The position numbers and the translations under genes are program-made. Positions 1-8,936 of a DNA stretch of 64,000 bases are shown piece after piece (within the stretch, counting starts at the first letter, position 1; every line of letters begins with the position of its first letter). Where the stretch lies: assembly GCA_900290245.1 (NCBI GenBank), contig OKRB01000081.1:1-64000 (forward strand). The letters are read 5' to 3'. The notes beneath the pieces were generated by a model. The model saw only the letters and a program-made list of their open reading frames with translations. It searched no databases and was not told the DNA's origin. Origin of the DNA: Candidatus Sulfuritelmatomonas gaucii (GTDB lineage Bacteria; Acidobacteriota; Terriglobia; Terriglobales; Acidobacteriaceae).

Positions 1-2262
1 GGCGCGATCTCAGGCCTTTCGAACCAAACCCCGCTGCAGATTCTCTTTACTTCTGGCACCACCGGCGATCCCAAAGGCATCGTCCTCACCCATGGCAACG
101 TGCTGGCCAGCGTGGGTCCCATTGAAGAAGGTGCCAAGCCGTATATGCGCTACGAGCGCCTTGTCCATCCCCTGCGCATTTTGAACACGCTGCCGCTCAG
201 CCACGTCTTCGGCCAGACCATGGGGCTCTGGGTTCCACCCATCCTCAAGGCTGAACTTCACTTTGAGGGCCGGTTGGCGGCGCCGCGCCTCGTTGAGCTC
301 ATCCGCACAGAGCGGATCTCGGTCCTCGCCGCGGTGCCACGCGTCCTGGCCCTCCTCAAAACCCATCTTGAAGCTGCAGACGCCGGTCTTGCCCAGCGCA
401 TCACGGGCATGCGGACCACCAATCCTTGGCTGCGCTGGTGGCGATTCCGCGGCGTGCATCGCGAGTTCGGCTTGAAGTTCTGGGCATTCGTCTCTGGCGG
501 CGGAGCTCTGCCGGGCCCGTTGGAGCAGTTCTGGAACGCGCTCGGATTCGTGCTCATCCAGGGTTACGGCATGACCGAGACCACCGCGATCATCACGCTC
601 AATCATCCCTTTCACGTCGCAGAAGGTACCATCGGCAAGCCGCTCCCCGGGCGCGAGGTCCAGCTCGCTCCCGACGGCGAAGTTCTCGTGCGTGGCGCGG
701 TCATCTCCGGCGCCACCTGGAAAAACGGCGAATTGCGTCCGCGCCAGGACGGCTGGCTGGCCACCGGCGACCTCGCGGAACGCCAGGAGTCGGGCGAGCT
801 GCGCTTTCTTGGGCGCAAGAGCGAGGTGATCGTCACCGCGGCGGGTGTCAACATTTATCCCGAGGACATTGAGGCCGCCATTGAGGAACAGCCCGACGTC
901 GCCGCCTGTGCCGTGGTGGCCATGGATACCCCCAGCGGCCCCGAGCCCTGCGCGGTACTGGCGTGCCGCGGATCGGGTGGATGTGCCACCGCTGCAGTCG
1001 AGCGCGCCAATGCTAAACTGCCAGAATTTCAGCGCATCAGCCGCTGGGTAATGTGGCCGGAACCCGACCTTCCCCGCACATCCACGGGCAAAGTCAAGCG
1101 CAAGCCTGTTGCCGCATGGCTGGCCCGCATTCAAGCCGCGGCCGCCGCGCCCAGCAACGGGAAGCTGCATCCTGTTTCCAACGACACCTTTGGCCCCTCA
1201 TCCGACTGGCTTCTCGCTCTCATCTCCCAGATCACCGGCGAATCCAACACCAGCGTGGGAGACGAGCTTCGTCTCACTGAAGATCTTCATCTCGACAGCC
1301 TCGGTCGCGTGCAATTGGCCGCCGCTATTGAGGAACGGCTCGGCATCGTGCAAAGCAATGGCCTGCTCGAAGAGGTGCAAACGCTAGGCGACCTGCGAAA
1401 GATCGTCGCCGGCGATATTCCTGCGGATGGCGACGCACTTTCCGTCGCCCCTTCGCCAGAATCAGCGCAACCCGCCACCGCGCCCGCGCCGGCCTCTGCC
1501 ACCGCTGCTCCTGTCGCAGCCCCCCCGCCCGTCACTCCGCCGCGCCCGCACTTCCTCTATCCCACGTGGCCCTGGTGGGCGCCCTTCCAATGGATCCGCA
1601 TCGCTTTCAACGAAGTCATCGCAAGGCCGCTCACTTGGCTCCTAGCCGCGCCACGTGTCGTCGGCCCGCTTGCTGCGCTTCCGCCGGGACCGCTCCTAAT
1701 CATCGGTAACCATGTCACGGCTTACGACGCAGCGCTGATCGAATACGCGCTCCCCCCCAGGTTGCGCCGCCGCATTGCCGTGGCCATGATGGGCGAGATG
1801 CTTGAAGATTTCCGGCACTTCCGCAACCCCGACTGGCCGCCGGGACACAAGGGTTTCTACATCCTGGGGCCGCCCGCGTACTGGCTGGTCACCGCGCTCT
1901 ACAATGTATTTCCGCTGCCACGCCAGCGCGACTTCCAGGCTAGCTTTGCCCATGCGGGCAAGGCCTTGGACCGCGGCTACAACGTGATGGTTTTTCCCGA
2001 GGGCACGCGCTCTGCTGAAGGACAGTTGGCCCGATTCCGGCCGGGCATTGGACTGCTCGTCAAAGAGAGCTTCGTGCCCGTCGTTCCCGTGGCCATCAGG
2101 GGATTGGGCGAGCTGAAAACCCGCAAGCGGGGCTGGTTCCGCTCAGGGACCATCGAAGTGCTTGTGGGAGATCCGATCCAATTCGCCGTCGAGGAGACGG
2201 AAGCGGCGATCACCACGCGACTGCACGCTGGAGTGGAAAAACTGCTGGGCGGCCAGGGCTAG
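1..2262 (+). CDS. Acyl-CoA/acyl-ACP synthetase fused to acyl carrier domain and PlsC-type acyltransferase (5' truncated)
   Basis: The reading frame is open from base 1, so the gene begins before the window; the GTG at 100 is only an internal codon. Visible codons encode an AMP-forming adenylation domain: the phosphate loop TSGTTGDPKG at about codons 18-27, GYGMTETTA near 188, and GWLATGDLAE near 250. A short carrier-like domain with LHLDSLGR (candidate phosphopantetheine serine near codon 433) follows, then a Pro/Ala linker. The C-terminal part is a lysophospholipid acyltransferase with the NHVTAYD (H-x4-D) motif near 570 and FPEGTRSAEG near 665. The family activates fatty acids and transfers them to lysophospholipid or another acceptor at the inner membrane, as Aas does. 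Here the order is synthetase-carrier-acyltransferase, the reverse of Aas. The native substrate is unknown. Confidence 0.9.
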   Translation, partial: GAISGLSNQTPLQILFTSGTTGDPKGIVLTHGNVLASVGPIEEGAKPYMRYERLVHPLRILNTLPLSHVFGQTMGLWVPPILKAELHFEGRLAAPRLVELIRTERISVLAAVPRVLALLKTHLEAADAGLAQRITGMRTTNPWLRWWRFRGVHREFGLKFWAFVSGGGALPGPLEQFWNALGFVLIQGYGMTETTAIITLNHPFHVAEGTIGKPLPGREVQLAPDGEVLVRGAVISGATWKNGELRPRQDGWLATGDLAERQESGELRFLGRKSEVIVTAAGVNIYPEDIEAAIEEQPDVAACAVVAMDTPSGPEPCAVLACRGSGGCATAAVERANAKLPEFQRISRWVMWPEPDLPRTSTGKVKRKPVAAWLARIQAAAAAPSNGKLHPVSNDTFGPSSDWLLALISQITGESNTSVGDELRLTEDLHLDSLGRVQLAAAIEERLGIVQSNGLLEEVQTLGDLRKIVAGDIPADGDALSVAPSPESAQPATAPAPASATAAPVAAPPPVTPPRPHFLYPTWPWWAPFQWIRIAFNEVIARPLTWLLAAPRVVGPLAALPPGPLLIIGNHVTAYDAALIEYALPPRLRRRIAVAMMGEMLEDFRHFRNPDWPPGHKGFYILGPPAYWLVTALYNVFPLPRQRDFQASFAHAGKALDRGYNVMVFPEGTRSAEGQLARFRPGIGLLVKESFVPVVPVAIRGLGELKTRKRGWFRSGTIEVLVGDPIQFAVEETEAAITTRLHAGVEKLLGGQG

Positions 2263-2366
2263 GTGCCTATCGCGAACCCCCGCCCGCGCCCAAACCCACT
2301 CTGGTCGCCCATCCTTTTCGCGGCTCCATCGCCAAAGGATGGGATACCACGAGCGCAGAATTCCTT

Positions 2367-2540
2367 TTACCGGCGAGTGGCGCGCAAGCCGGCGACAATT
2401 GCGCCTGCCGCGCCCAGCAGAGCCAGAATGATGGTCGGGTCCTCTGGTGAATCGGTGCAGCCGGTTTGTGCGCGGAGTGGAAGTGTCACGGCGAGAATCA
2501 AGGGGAAGCCAAATACCTGTATTGTTTTCTTAAGATTCAT
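2367..2540 (-). CDS. PExPT-motif micro-protein (XrtJ-associated TM-motif-TM type)
   Basis: A 57-residue gene with a strong ribosome site (GGAGGAGAGG directly before ATG). The N-terminus is a signal-like helix (about residues 5-24, ending LRAQTG). Next comes a short polar stretch, CTDSPEDPT (residues 28-36), containing the PExPT motif, then a hydrophobic segment rich in L, A, G and I (37-52), and a basic end, RATRR. This TM-motif-TM layout matches the small proteins associated with exosortase J in Acidobacteria. In that model the C-terminal tripartite signal is recognised and cut by a dedicated membrane transpeptidase. No exosortase lies in the window, so the pairing is an inference from the motif. 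It stands alone between the acyltransferase fusion and the chemotaxis operon. Confidence 0.8.
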   Translation of the reverse strand: MNLKKTIQVFGFPLILAVTLPLRAQTGCTDSPEDPTIILALLGAAGAIVAGLRATRR

Positions 2541-2740
2541 CCTCTCCTCCCATTCGTTTATCGAGCATCCTCAAGAAACCGCTGGCCTTTCCTGCCCACT
2601 CCTTCGTGTTCCTTGGCGCAGCGCCCACGTTGCAGTTGCAAAAACATAAAGACGAGAAATGACGGCTCGTTCCTGGGAGGGGGTGAGAATGATTTACCAC
2701 AGCGCAAGGTGACAAATCAACGAAAAAGATCCGGCGACCC

Positions 2741-3585
2741 TTACTCAAGAGTCCGGGCTTTTTTGTAGTAGCAGGTCCCCCCGGCAAGGACGGGTGTCCA
2801 GAGGCTGAGGTCGACGGGCTGTTCGCTGGCGCCGAGAAAGAGAATGCCATCGGGGGCAAGCAGCCGATGGACATGAGCCAGCAACGTGCGCCGCGTTTCC
2901 TGCGCGAAGTAGAGCATCACGTTGCGCAACATGATCACGTCGAAACGATCTATCGTGTGGTGGAAGGGCGGCGAAGAGTTGCACAGGTTGGCTTGGCGAA
3001 AGTTGCAGAGATTGCGAACTTCCGGCTTCAAGGACCAGTCCTCGCCGATGTGGTCAAAATAGCGCACGACGAAGCGTGCAGGCAGCCCGCGATTAATCTC
3101 GATGCGGTGATAGCGGCCGCTCCTGGCGCGTTCCACGACGTCGCCGCTCAAATCAGTTCCTTCGATCCTGACATTCCAGCCGGCGAGCAGGGGGAAGTGC
3201 TCGAGCAGCAGCTGGCGAGCGAGTAGGCTTCCTGGCCGGTGGCGCAGGCGGCGCTCCAGAAACGCAGGCGGCGGGTTGGACGGCGCTCCTCAATGAGTTT
3301 CGGGAGCAACTCGGTGCGCATCAGATCGAAAGGCCTGACATCACGGAAGAAGCTCGTTTCATTGATGGTCATGGCCTCGGCGATGGCGTTTTCGAGAGCA
3401 GGATTCCTGGCGGCGCGCAGTCGACTCACCAGTTCATCCACGCGGTTCATTCCATGGTTGCGCAGCAGTCTGGAGAGGCGCGTTTCGAAGAGGTAATCCC
3501 GCGAGGGGTCGAGCACGTTTTGCGACAGCGAGTACACAAGCTCGCGAAGGTAGCCGTAATCGGCGCTGAGGGCTGTCTCCATCAT
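2741..3585 (-). pseudogene. cheR: CheR chemotaxis methyltransferase, split by a -1 frameshift
   Basis: CheR methylates glutamates on chemoreceptors using S-adenosylmethionine. The first 130 or so residues read normally: an N-terminal helical domain, TINETSFFRD, and the SAM-binding stretch RFWSAACATGQEAYSLA. Near 3211-3216 the frame then shifts and ends in TGA after about 25 unrelated residues. The other frame continues the family sequence: LLLEHFPLLAGWNVRIEGTD, then SGDVVERARSGRY and DVIMLRNVMLYF. One added base at the break (for example making GCC ATG CTG) restores a complete protein of about 280 residues. It is the last gene of cheA-W-Y-B-R; its ATGATG overlaps the TAA of cheB. Either a true recent mutation or a sequencing error; every domain is otherwise intact. 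Confidence 0.85.
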
Positions 3586-4712
3586 TACGCCACCATCGGT
3601 GCCAGGCTGCGGGTTTCGGCCTTGGCGGAGCGGCCGGCGATGCGCACGATTTCAGCCGCCATGCTGTGGAGTGGAAGCACTTTGTGCGCCAGGCCGGCCT
3701 GGACCACTGACCCTGGCATGCCCCAGACGATGCTGGTGGCTTCATCCTGCGCCAGCACCATGCCCCCCTGGCTGCGGATAAGGCGACAGCCGGCGAGGCC
3801 GTCGGAGCCCATGCCGGTGAGGACTAGAGCGACAACGCCGGAGCCATAGACCCTGGCGACACTGCGAAAGAGCACATCCACAGCCGGACGGCAGTGATTT
3901 TCCGGCGGATCCTGGTTGAGGTGAATGGTGGCCGGCTTGCCCGTGCGAGTCGAGGCAATCACCTGCATGTGCCAGTTGCCGCGGGCGATGTAGACGGCGC
4001 CCGGCATCACCGGCTCGCTTTCGGAGCCTTCGCAGACTCGCAGGCCGCATCGCCGGCTGAGCCGCTCCGCAAAAAGGCGCGTGAAGACCTCAGGCATGTG
4101 CTGCACGATAACAATCGGCAAGGGAAAGTCGGCGGGCAGCGTGGGAAGAAGCACGTCAAGAACCGCCGGGCCGCCTGTCGAGACGCCGATCGCCACCACG
4201 CGCGGCAACGCCGACGACACGGGCCCTGCGACGGATGCTGCCAACCCAGCCGGCGCAAGTCGCGGTGCCAATGGATCGATGGCGCATGGTTGCGACGCCC
4301 TGGTGAGCGCATGGATCTTGGGAATCAGCTCCTGGGCCAGCGCGCGCACCGCAGCCTCACGGCCGGGCTGGCCCGAGGGTTTGGCAACATAATCGCTCGC
4401 GCCCACGGCCAGCGCTTCGATCGTAACTTTGGCGCCGCGCTGGGTAAGCGAGCTGCACATGATGACCGGAATCTTGTGGCCGCGTTCGCGCAGCTGGCGC
4501 AGCGTCACGAGGCCGTCCATGACCGGCATTTCGACATCGAGCAGAACCAGATCGGGTGAATTGAGCGCCAGGGCGTTCAGCGCCGACGCGCCATCTGCCG
4601 CGGTCCCGGCCATCTCAAAAGCTGGGTCGGTGGCGATGACCGAGCGCAGCAGGCTGCGCATCACTGCCGAGTCGTCTACGATCAGGATCCGGGTCCGCCG
4701 GGCGGGCGCCAT
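3585..4712 (-). CDS. cheB: CheB protein-glutamate methylesterase/glutamine deamidase
   Basis: 375 residues. Removes methyl groups from chemoreceptor glutamates, opposing CheR. The N-terminal receiver domain has ILIVDDS, the phospho-acceptor aspartate in LLDVEMP (Asp59), and the conserved lysine in YVAKPSG. The C-terminal esterase domain carries the catalytic triad: Ser178 in AIGVSTGGP, His205 in IVQHMPEVF, and Asp304 in LTGMGSDG. A linker of about 45 residues joins them, and the length is normal. The start lies 3 bp after the cheY stop and its stop overlaps the cheR start, so translation is probably coupled. Phosphorylation by CheA should activate it. Confidence 0.97.
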   Translation of the reverse strand: MAPARRTRILIVDDSAVMRSLLRSVIATDPAFEMAGTAADGASALNALALNSPDLVLLDVEMPVMDGLVTLRQLRERGHKIPVIMCSSLTQRGAKVTIEALAVGASDYVAKPSGQPGREAAVRALAQELIPKIHALTRASQPCAIDPLAPRLAPAGLAASVAGPVSSALPRVVAIGVSTGGPAVLDVLLPTLPADFPLPIVIVQHMPEVFTRLFAERLSRRCGLRVCEGSESEPVMPGAVYIARGNWHMQVIASTRTGKPATIHLNQDPPENHCRPAVDVLFRSVARVYGSGVVALVLTGMGSDGLAGCRLIRSQGGMVLAQDEATSIVWGMPGSVVQAGLAHKVLPLHSMAAEIVRIAGRSAKAETRSLAPMVA

Positions 4713-4715
4713 CGA

Positions 4716-5084
4716 TCAGGCCTCCGCTAGGCCGAGCATGGCCAGCTTTTCGCTCAGAGCCTCTTCATCGAAGGGTTTCATCAGGTACTCATCGGCGCCG
4801 CACTCGAGTGCGCGAATAATAAAATCGTTTTCGGCTTCTGTGGTGACCATCAGGACTTTCAGATCGCGGAATCCGGCTCCGCGCAAATGGCAAAGCATCT
4901 CCACGCCATTCATCACCGGCATGTTCCAATCCACCAGCGCGAGATCGAATGCAGGACTGCTCTCGAGCCGCTCCAGGCCTGCGCGCCCGTCTGCGGCTTC
5001 TTCGCACTCGATCCCTTTTTCTTCCAGCAAGCCGCGAACATAGTCCCTCACAAAACGCGAACCGTCGACGATGAGTGCCCGCAT
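4716..5084 (-). CDS. cheY: CheY-like single-domain response regulator
   Basis: 122 residues, one receiver domain. The ATG at 5084 was chosen because GGGGAGGAG lies 5-6 nt upstream and the protein begins directly with the family start, MRALIVDGS; an open frame further upstream to 5192 is non-coding. The phospho-acceptor is Asp52 in LVDWNMPVMNG, with the switch threonine in VTTEAE and the lysine in LMKPF. The acidic pocket, normally Asp-Asp, reads Asp-Gly here (Asp7-Gly8), so one magnesium-pocket acid is missing. Located between cheW and cheB, it should receive phosphate from CheA and signal to the motor or to another output. Confidence 0.93.
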   Translation of the reverse strand: MRALIVDGSRFVRDYVRGLLEEKGIECEEAADGRAGLERLESSPAFDLALVDWNMPVMNGVEMLCHLRGAGFRDLKVLMVTTEAENDFIIRALECGADEYLMKPFDEEALSEKLAMLGLAEA

Positions 5085-5124
5085 GATCTCCTCCCCAAAG
5101 AGGCGCTTCGCGCGCCGCGCAGTT

Positions 5125-5637
5125 TCAGGCTGCCCGGCCCGCGCCCGACGGCGACGAGTCGTGCCGCGTTGCGTCCAGCCGCATTGGTTCAAGACGTTCT
5201 GGATCGAGCATCACAAGCAGGCCGTCTTTGAGCTTGTAGGCTCCGGCCAGCAATTGCCTGGGGCGCTCCTCAAGGATCGAGGGGTTCGGTTCATAGTCGG
5301 CAGCGGACGCCGTGAGCACTTCACCTACCGAGTCGACAAGCAGGCCGAAACATCCCCCTTTGCTTTCGAGGACAAGAATGTCCTGGGCGCCCTCTTTTAG
5401 CGGCAGGGCTAGCAACTGGCGCAAGCTGACAGTGGTAAGCACGTCGCCTCGATAATGCACGAGGCCGCCGACATAGGCCGGCGCCAGTGGCACCGGTCGC
5501 GGCCGCGCCGCACCCACGATCTCAAGAATGTGAGTAATGGGCACGCCGAACAAAACTTTCCCGACGCGCACTGAGCAAACTTCAACCAAAGATTGCGCCT
5601 TCTGCTGACTGCGCGATGCTGTTGGAGCCCGATTCAT
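5125..5637 (-). CDS. cheW: CheW chemotaxis coupling protein
   Basis: 170 residues with a single CheW (SH3-like) domain: CSVRVGKVLFGVPITHILEIV, with later YVGGLVHYRGDVLTTVSLR and CFGLLVDSVGEVL, all typical of adaptor proteins that bridge chemoreceptors to CheA. Its ATG overlaps the stop of cheA by 4 bp (ATGA). The first 15 residues (Ser/Gln/Ala-rich) and the last 20 (Arg/Ser/Gly-rich) look disordered. Cytoplasmic. No chemoreceptor (MCP) gene is visible in the window, so receptors must be encoded elsewhere. Confidence 0.96.
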   Translation of the reverse strand: MNRAPTASRSQQKAQSLVEVCSVRVGKVLFGVPITHILEIVGAARPRPVPLAPAYVGGLVHYRGDVLTTVSLRQLLALPLKEGAQDILVLESKGGCFGLLVDSVGEVLTASAADYEPNPSILEERPRQLLAGAYKLKDGLLVMLDPERLEPMRLDATRHDSSPSGAGRAA

Positions 5638-7892
5638 CCCACTTCCTCCGCAACGAGTTGAGCTTCCCCGGCCGTTTCCTCGAGCGCGGGAAGGGGCGGC
5701 ACACCGCCGAGGTTGATGACGCCGGTCACACGTTGTTTGAGCAGCGTAACGCCGTCGGTTTGCCGGCTCGATCCCGCCTCAAACAGGCTGTCGCCGGCGG
5801 CTACATCCAGCACATGCGAAACCGCAATACCCATCTGGCGGTTGCCCTCGCGGCACACGACCACCACAATCTTGGCCTCGGGATCACCCTCGCCCGCTGC
5901 GAGAATGCCGGCTGCATCTTCAACAGGAAGCAACTGGCCCTCGAAGTTGAGTAGAGGACGGGGTCCAAAGTACTCGATGCGCGAAAGCGGCATTTGTTCG
6001 ATGCGCAGCACGTCGCCCAGCGGAACGGCGGCGTGACGCCCGCCGGCTTCCACCAGCAGGTAATCCATCCTCGCGGCTTCGGTCCCGCATTCTTCCTCTC
6101 CGCCGCGCGTCGATTCTTCTTCGTTGTGCATGGATATGCCGGCGCGCACGGCGATCAGTCCGGGATCGAGGATCAGGGCCAGTTCGGCATTGCCCAGCAC
6201 CGTGGCTCCCGAGTAAAGCCCGATATCCTTCAGCACCGCAGAGAGCGGCTTGACCACGATCTCTTCGGGGTCAGCGAGCGAGTCGACCACCAGTCCGAAG
6301 CGGCGGCCGTCGGCATCGAGCACTGCGATAAAGTTGCCCCGGTCGCCGGCCAGCCTCCATTCGCGCTCCGGCATCAGCAGACGGTCAAGGAAAACCAGCG
6401 GCAGCAACTGGCCGCGCAGGCGGTAGAGCGGCGCGTTCTCAATCCACTCGAAGGCCGTAGCGGCCTGTTCCGGTGGAATGTGCACCAGCTCAGATAGTGC
6501 GGCCTGCGGCAGCGCGAAGCTCTGGTTGAGGCTGCGCACAATGAGCGCGGGGATGATGGCCAGCGTGAGCGGAATGCGAAGGCGCAGAGTGGTTCCCCTG
6601 CCCACGCGCGAGTCGACCTCGACCTTGCCGCCAATCTTCTCGACGTTGGTGCGGACGACATCCATACCTACGCCCCGTCCGCTCACATTGGTCACCTCAG
6701 CGGCAGTGGAGAAGCCGGGCAAAAAGATCAGCTGCAGCAGTTCGCGTTCCGAGAGCTGGGTTGCGCGCTCCGGGGCGATGAGCTTGCGCTCGATGGCTTT
6801 GCTGCGGACCTTCTCGACCGCGATGCCGGTGCCGTCGTCGCTGATTTCGACGATGACGTGGCTGCCCTCCTGCACCGCGCGCAGAGAGAGCAAGCCTTCG
6901 GGATCTTTGCCGGCAGCGTGACGCACCTCGGGTAGTTCAATGCCGTGATCCAATGCGTTGCGGACAGCATGCGTGATCGGATCCTTGATGGCTTCGAGCA
7001 GGCTCTTGTCGAGCTCCGTCTCCTGGCCCTCGGTCTGCAGGCGGACACGGCGCCCGAGCGACTGGCTCAGGTCACGCACCATGCGCGGCACCTTGGAGAA
7101 GACATTTGAGACCGGCTGCATCCTGGCCTTCATCACCGCCTCACGCAAATCGGCGGTGACCATGTCCAGGCGGCGCGAGAGCAGCGTCATGTTTGCGTCG
7201 GCGGCGGTGGCCTGCAGAACCTGGTTGCGCGTGAGCACCAGTTCGCCCACCAGGTTCATCATGCGGTTAAGCAGGGCGACGTCGACACGCAAGGTGCTTT
7301 CCGCGGCAGAAGATGTGGCGGGTGCCCTTCCGTTGGAAGCATCGGCGGCCGGCGCAGAGATGGCCGCAACCGGCGGATCAGGCGTGAGCGCTGCAGGCTC
7401 CGGCACGAGCAATGCGGCTTCTGACGCCGCAGCGACTGCGGGCGCTGCGGAGGGGGCAACGGCTTCGCGAGGCGAATTGGCGCGGGATCTGGCCCCGGCC
7501 GCCACCGCGACTCGTGCCGGCTCCCGCAACAAGTCGAGTCGGCCAATCAGTAATGCGTCTTCGCCCGTGCCCTCGGTCTCTTCGGCCTCGATGGTCTTCA
7601 GGATCGTGCGTAAGCTATCAAGTAATTCAAGAAGTGCGGAGATCATTGGGGCATCGGCAGCCAGTTTCCCGTCACGCAGCACGCCGAGCAGGTTCTCCCC
7701 GGAGTGAGCCAGCTTCTCAAGCCGCTTGAAGCCGAGAAACCCCGTGGTTCCCTTGATCGTGTGCACCGAACGAAAGATCTCGGCCAGCAGGGCGGCATCC
7801 TGCGGTTTTTGCTCCAGTTCGGTCAGGCACCGCTCCATGCGGTCGAGGCCTTCCTGGCTTTCAATCAAGAATTCCTTCGTCAGATCGTCCAT
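5634..7892 (-). CDS. cheA: CheA sensor histidine kinase with an additional C-terminal CheW-like domain
   Basis: About 752 residues, first gene of the chemotaxis operon. The HPt domain at the N-terminus holds the phosphorylated histidine in SVHTIKGTTGFLGF (near residue 45). An Ala/Pro-rich linker follows where a CheY-binding P2 domain would normally sit; I see no P2. Next are the dimerisation helices (LLNRMMNLVGELVLTRN) and the kinase with N box HAVRNALDHGIE, DDGTGI and GRGVGMDVVR. Two CheW-like domains close the protein, one from about 475 and a second from about 620 (YLLVEAGGRHAAVPLGDVLR). ATG 7892 begins MDDLTKEF, the usual start; a GTG 9 bp upstream is an alternative. The doubled CheW-like end may reinforce array contacts. 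Confidence 0.95.
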   Translation of the reverse strand: MDDLTKEFLIESQEGLDRMERCLTELEQKPQDAALLAEIFRSVHTIKGTTGFLGFKRLEKLAHSGENLLGVLRDGKLAADAPMISALLELLDSLRTILKTIEAEETEGTGEDALLIGRLDLLREPARVAVAAGARSRANSPREAVAPSAAPAVAAASEAALLVPEPAALTPDPPVAAISAPAADASNGRAPATSSAAESTLRVDVALLNRMMNLVGELVLTRNQVLQATAADANMTLLSRRLDMVTADLREAVMKARMQPVSNVFSKVPRMVRDLSQSLGRRVRLQTEGQETELDKSLLEAIKDPITHAVRNALDHGIELPEVRHAAGKDPEGLLSLRAVQEGSHVIVEISDDGTGIAVEKVRSKAIERKLIAPERATQLSERELLQLIFLPGFSTAAEVTNVSGRGVGMDVVRTNVEKIGGKVEVDSRVGRGTTLRLRIPLTLAIIPALIVRSLNQSFALPQAALSELVHIPPEQAATAFEWIENAPLYRLRGQLLPLVFLDRLLMPEREWRLAGDRGNFIAVLDADGRRFGLVVDSLADPEEIVVKPLSAVLKDIGLYSGATVLGNAELALILDPGLIAVRAGISMHNEEESTRGGEEECGTEAARMDYLLVEAGGRHAAVPLGDVLRIEQMPLSRIEYFGPRPLLNFEGQLLPVEDAAGILAAGEGDPEAKIVVVVCREGNRQMGIAVSHVLDVAAGDSLFEAGSSRQTDGVTLLKQRVTGVINLGGVPPLPALEETAGEAQLVAEEVG

Positions 7893-8015
7893 TGCGCACA
7901 CTCATCCTGCGGGCGAGATTGCGGGTTCGCGCGGCAGGCAGTCAACAGGGTTATCGGAGAATCGGCGCACAACTTGAGAGAGGCAGGGAGTAGCCAGTAG
8001 GAGTGGGGAATAGCG

Positions 8016-8849
8016 CTAGTTCGCCGATGGCATTTCCACGTGGTCCACCACGAGAACCTGCACCGGACCTTTTTGGGGCACGAGCTTCAGTCCAAGCTGC
8101 TCCTCAAGCGCGGTGAAGATCGAGGGAGGTGCGCTGGAGTTGCTCGTCGCGGCTGAAGCAGCGTCGTCCGGCGTCCATTTCAACGTCAGATGATAGCGTC
8201 CTGCAATGCCTGTCCGATCGAGAACCGGGCGTCCAAGCTCGTCCGCTAAAACCTCGGCGAGCAGTGCGAGGCTGTTCGATCCCTGCACTTCGAGATGGTC
8301 CCTCCAGGAATTGACCACCGTGCCGCCGTCATTGATGTCGCCGAGCTTTGCGCCGCCTTTCGCGATCACGAGTGCGTAGATCGGCATCTCGCGCGTCTCG
8401 GTGTGCGTCGCGAGCTTGAAGCGGTTCGCGAGCAGCGCCTGCAGCATCTGTTCCTTCACTTTTCGTCCGGCATCGGAGCTCATCTTGCGCAACTGCTGAT
8501 CGACCGCTGGATCGGCCTTGGCGTCGATGCTAAAGTAGGTGGACCTGGCCCAGCCGGGAACATCGAGGATGCGTGTATCCGGCATCTCGTAAGCCCATTG
8601 AATGAGCATGACGACCGACATGTTCTCGGCTTTGAAGTGCCCGTCGAACGGCGAGCTCCAGATGGAGTTATGTTCGTGCGGCTGGGATTCATGCAGGTGG
8701 ATCGCGGCGACATCGAACTGCGGCGCAGCTCCCGGCGCGGTTGCTGCCTGCGCTGGAGCAGGTTGTTGCGCAGGCGCCGCAGCAGAAATAAGGAAGGCCG
8801 GGCACAAAGCCAGTAGCAACCGGATCGGGTTGCGCCGCGGGAAATACAT
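8016..8849 (-). CDS. TIGR03435 family secreted protein
   Basis: 277 residues. The ATG at 8849 is preceded by GGAGG at good spacing and starts a clear signal peptide (MYFPRRNPIRLLLALCPAFL, then an Ala-rich end). The mature protein has the features of the TIGR03435 family, which is strongly expanded in Acidobacteria: QFDVAAIHLHES early on, an MLIQWAYEMPDTRILDVPGW-like stretch, LLANRFKLATHTETREMPIYAL in the middle, and a C-terminal VPQKGPVQVLVVDHVEMPS. The function of the family is unknown; members are exported. It stands alone between the chemotaxis operon and the nucleoside salvage genes. Confidence 0.9.
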   Translation of the reverse strand: MYFPRRNPIRLLLALCPAFLISAAAPAQQPAPAQAATAPGAAPQFDVAAIHLHESQPHEHNSIWSSPFDGHFKAENMSVVMLIQWAYEMPDTRILDVPGWARSTYFSIDAKADPAVDQQLRKMSSDAGRKVKEQMLQALLANRFKLATHTETREMPIYALVIAKGGAKLGDINDGGTVVNSWRDHLEVQGSNSLALLAEVLADELGRPVLDRTGIAGRYHLTLKWTPDDAASAATSNSSAPPSIFTALEEQLGLKLVPQKGPVQVLVVDHVEMPSAN

Positions 8850-8936
8850 GGCTGCCTCCAACCGAGTGTACACAAGAGGTTGAAATGGATTAGCCTCTTA
8901 TCTTCACCCATATGTGGGCGCGGAGATCCTTGAACG

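Noticed and set aside
2263-2649. Plus-strand frame after the acyltransferase fusion
   Set aside because: It overlaps the well-supported PExPT micro-gene on the minus strand and has no start signal.
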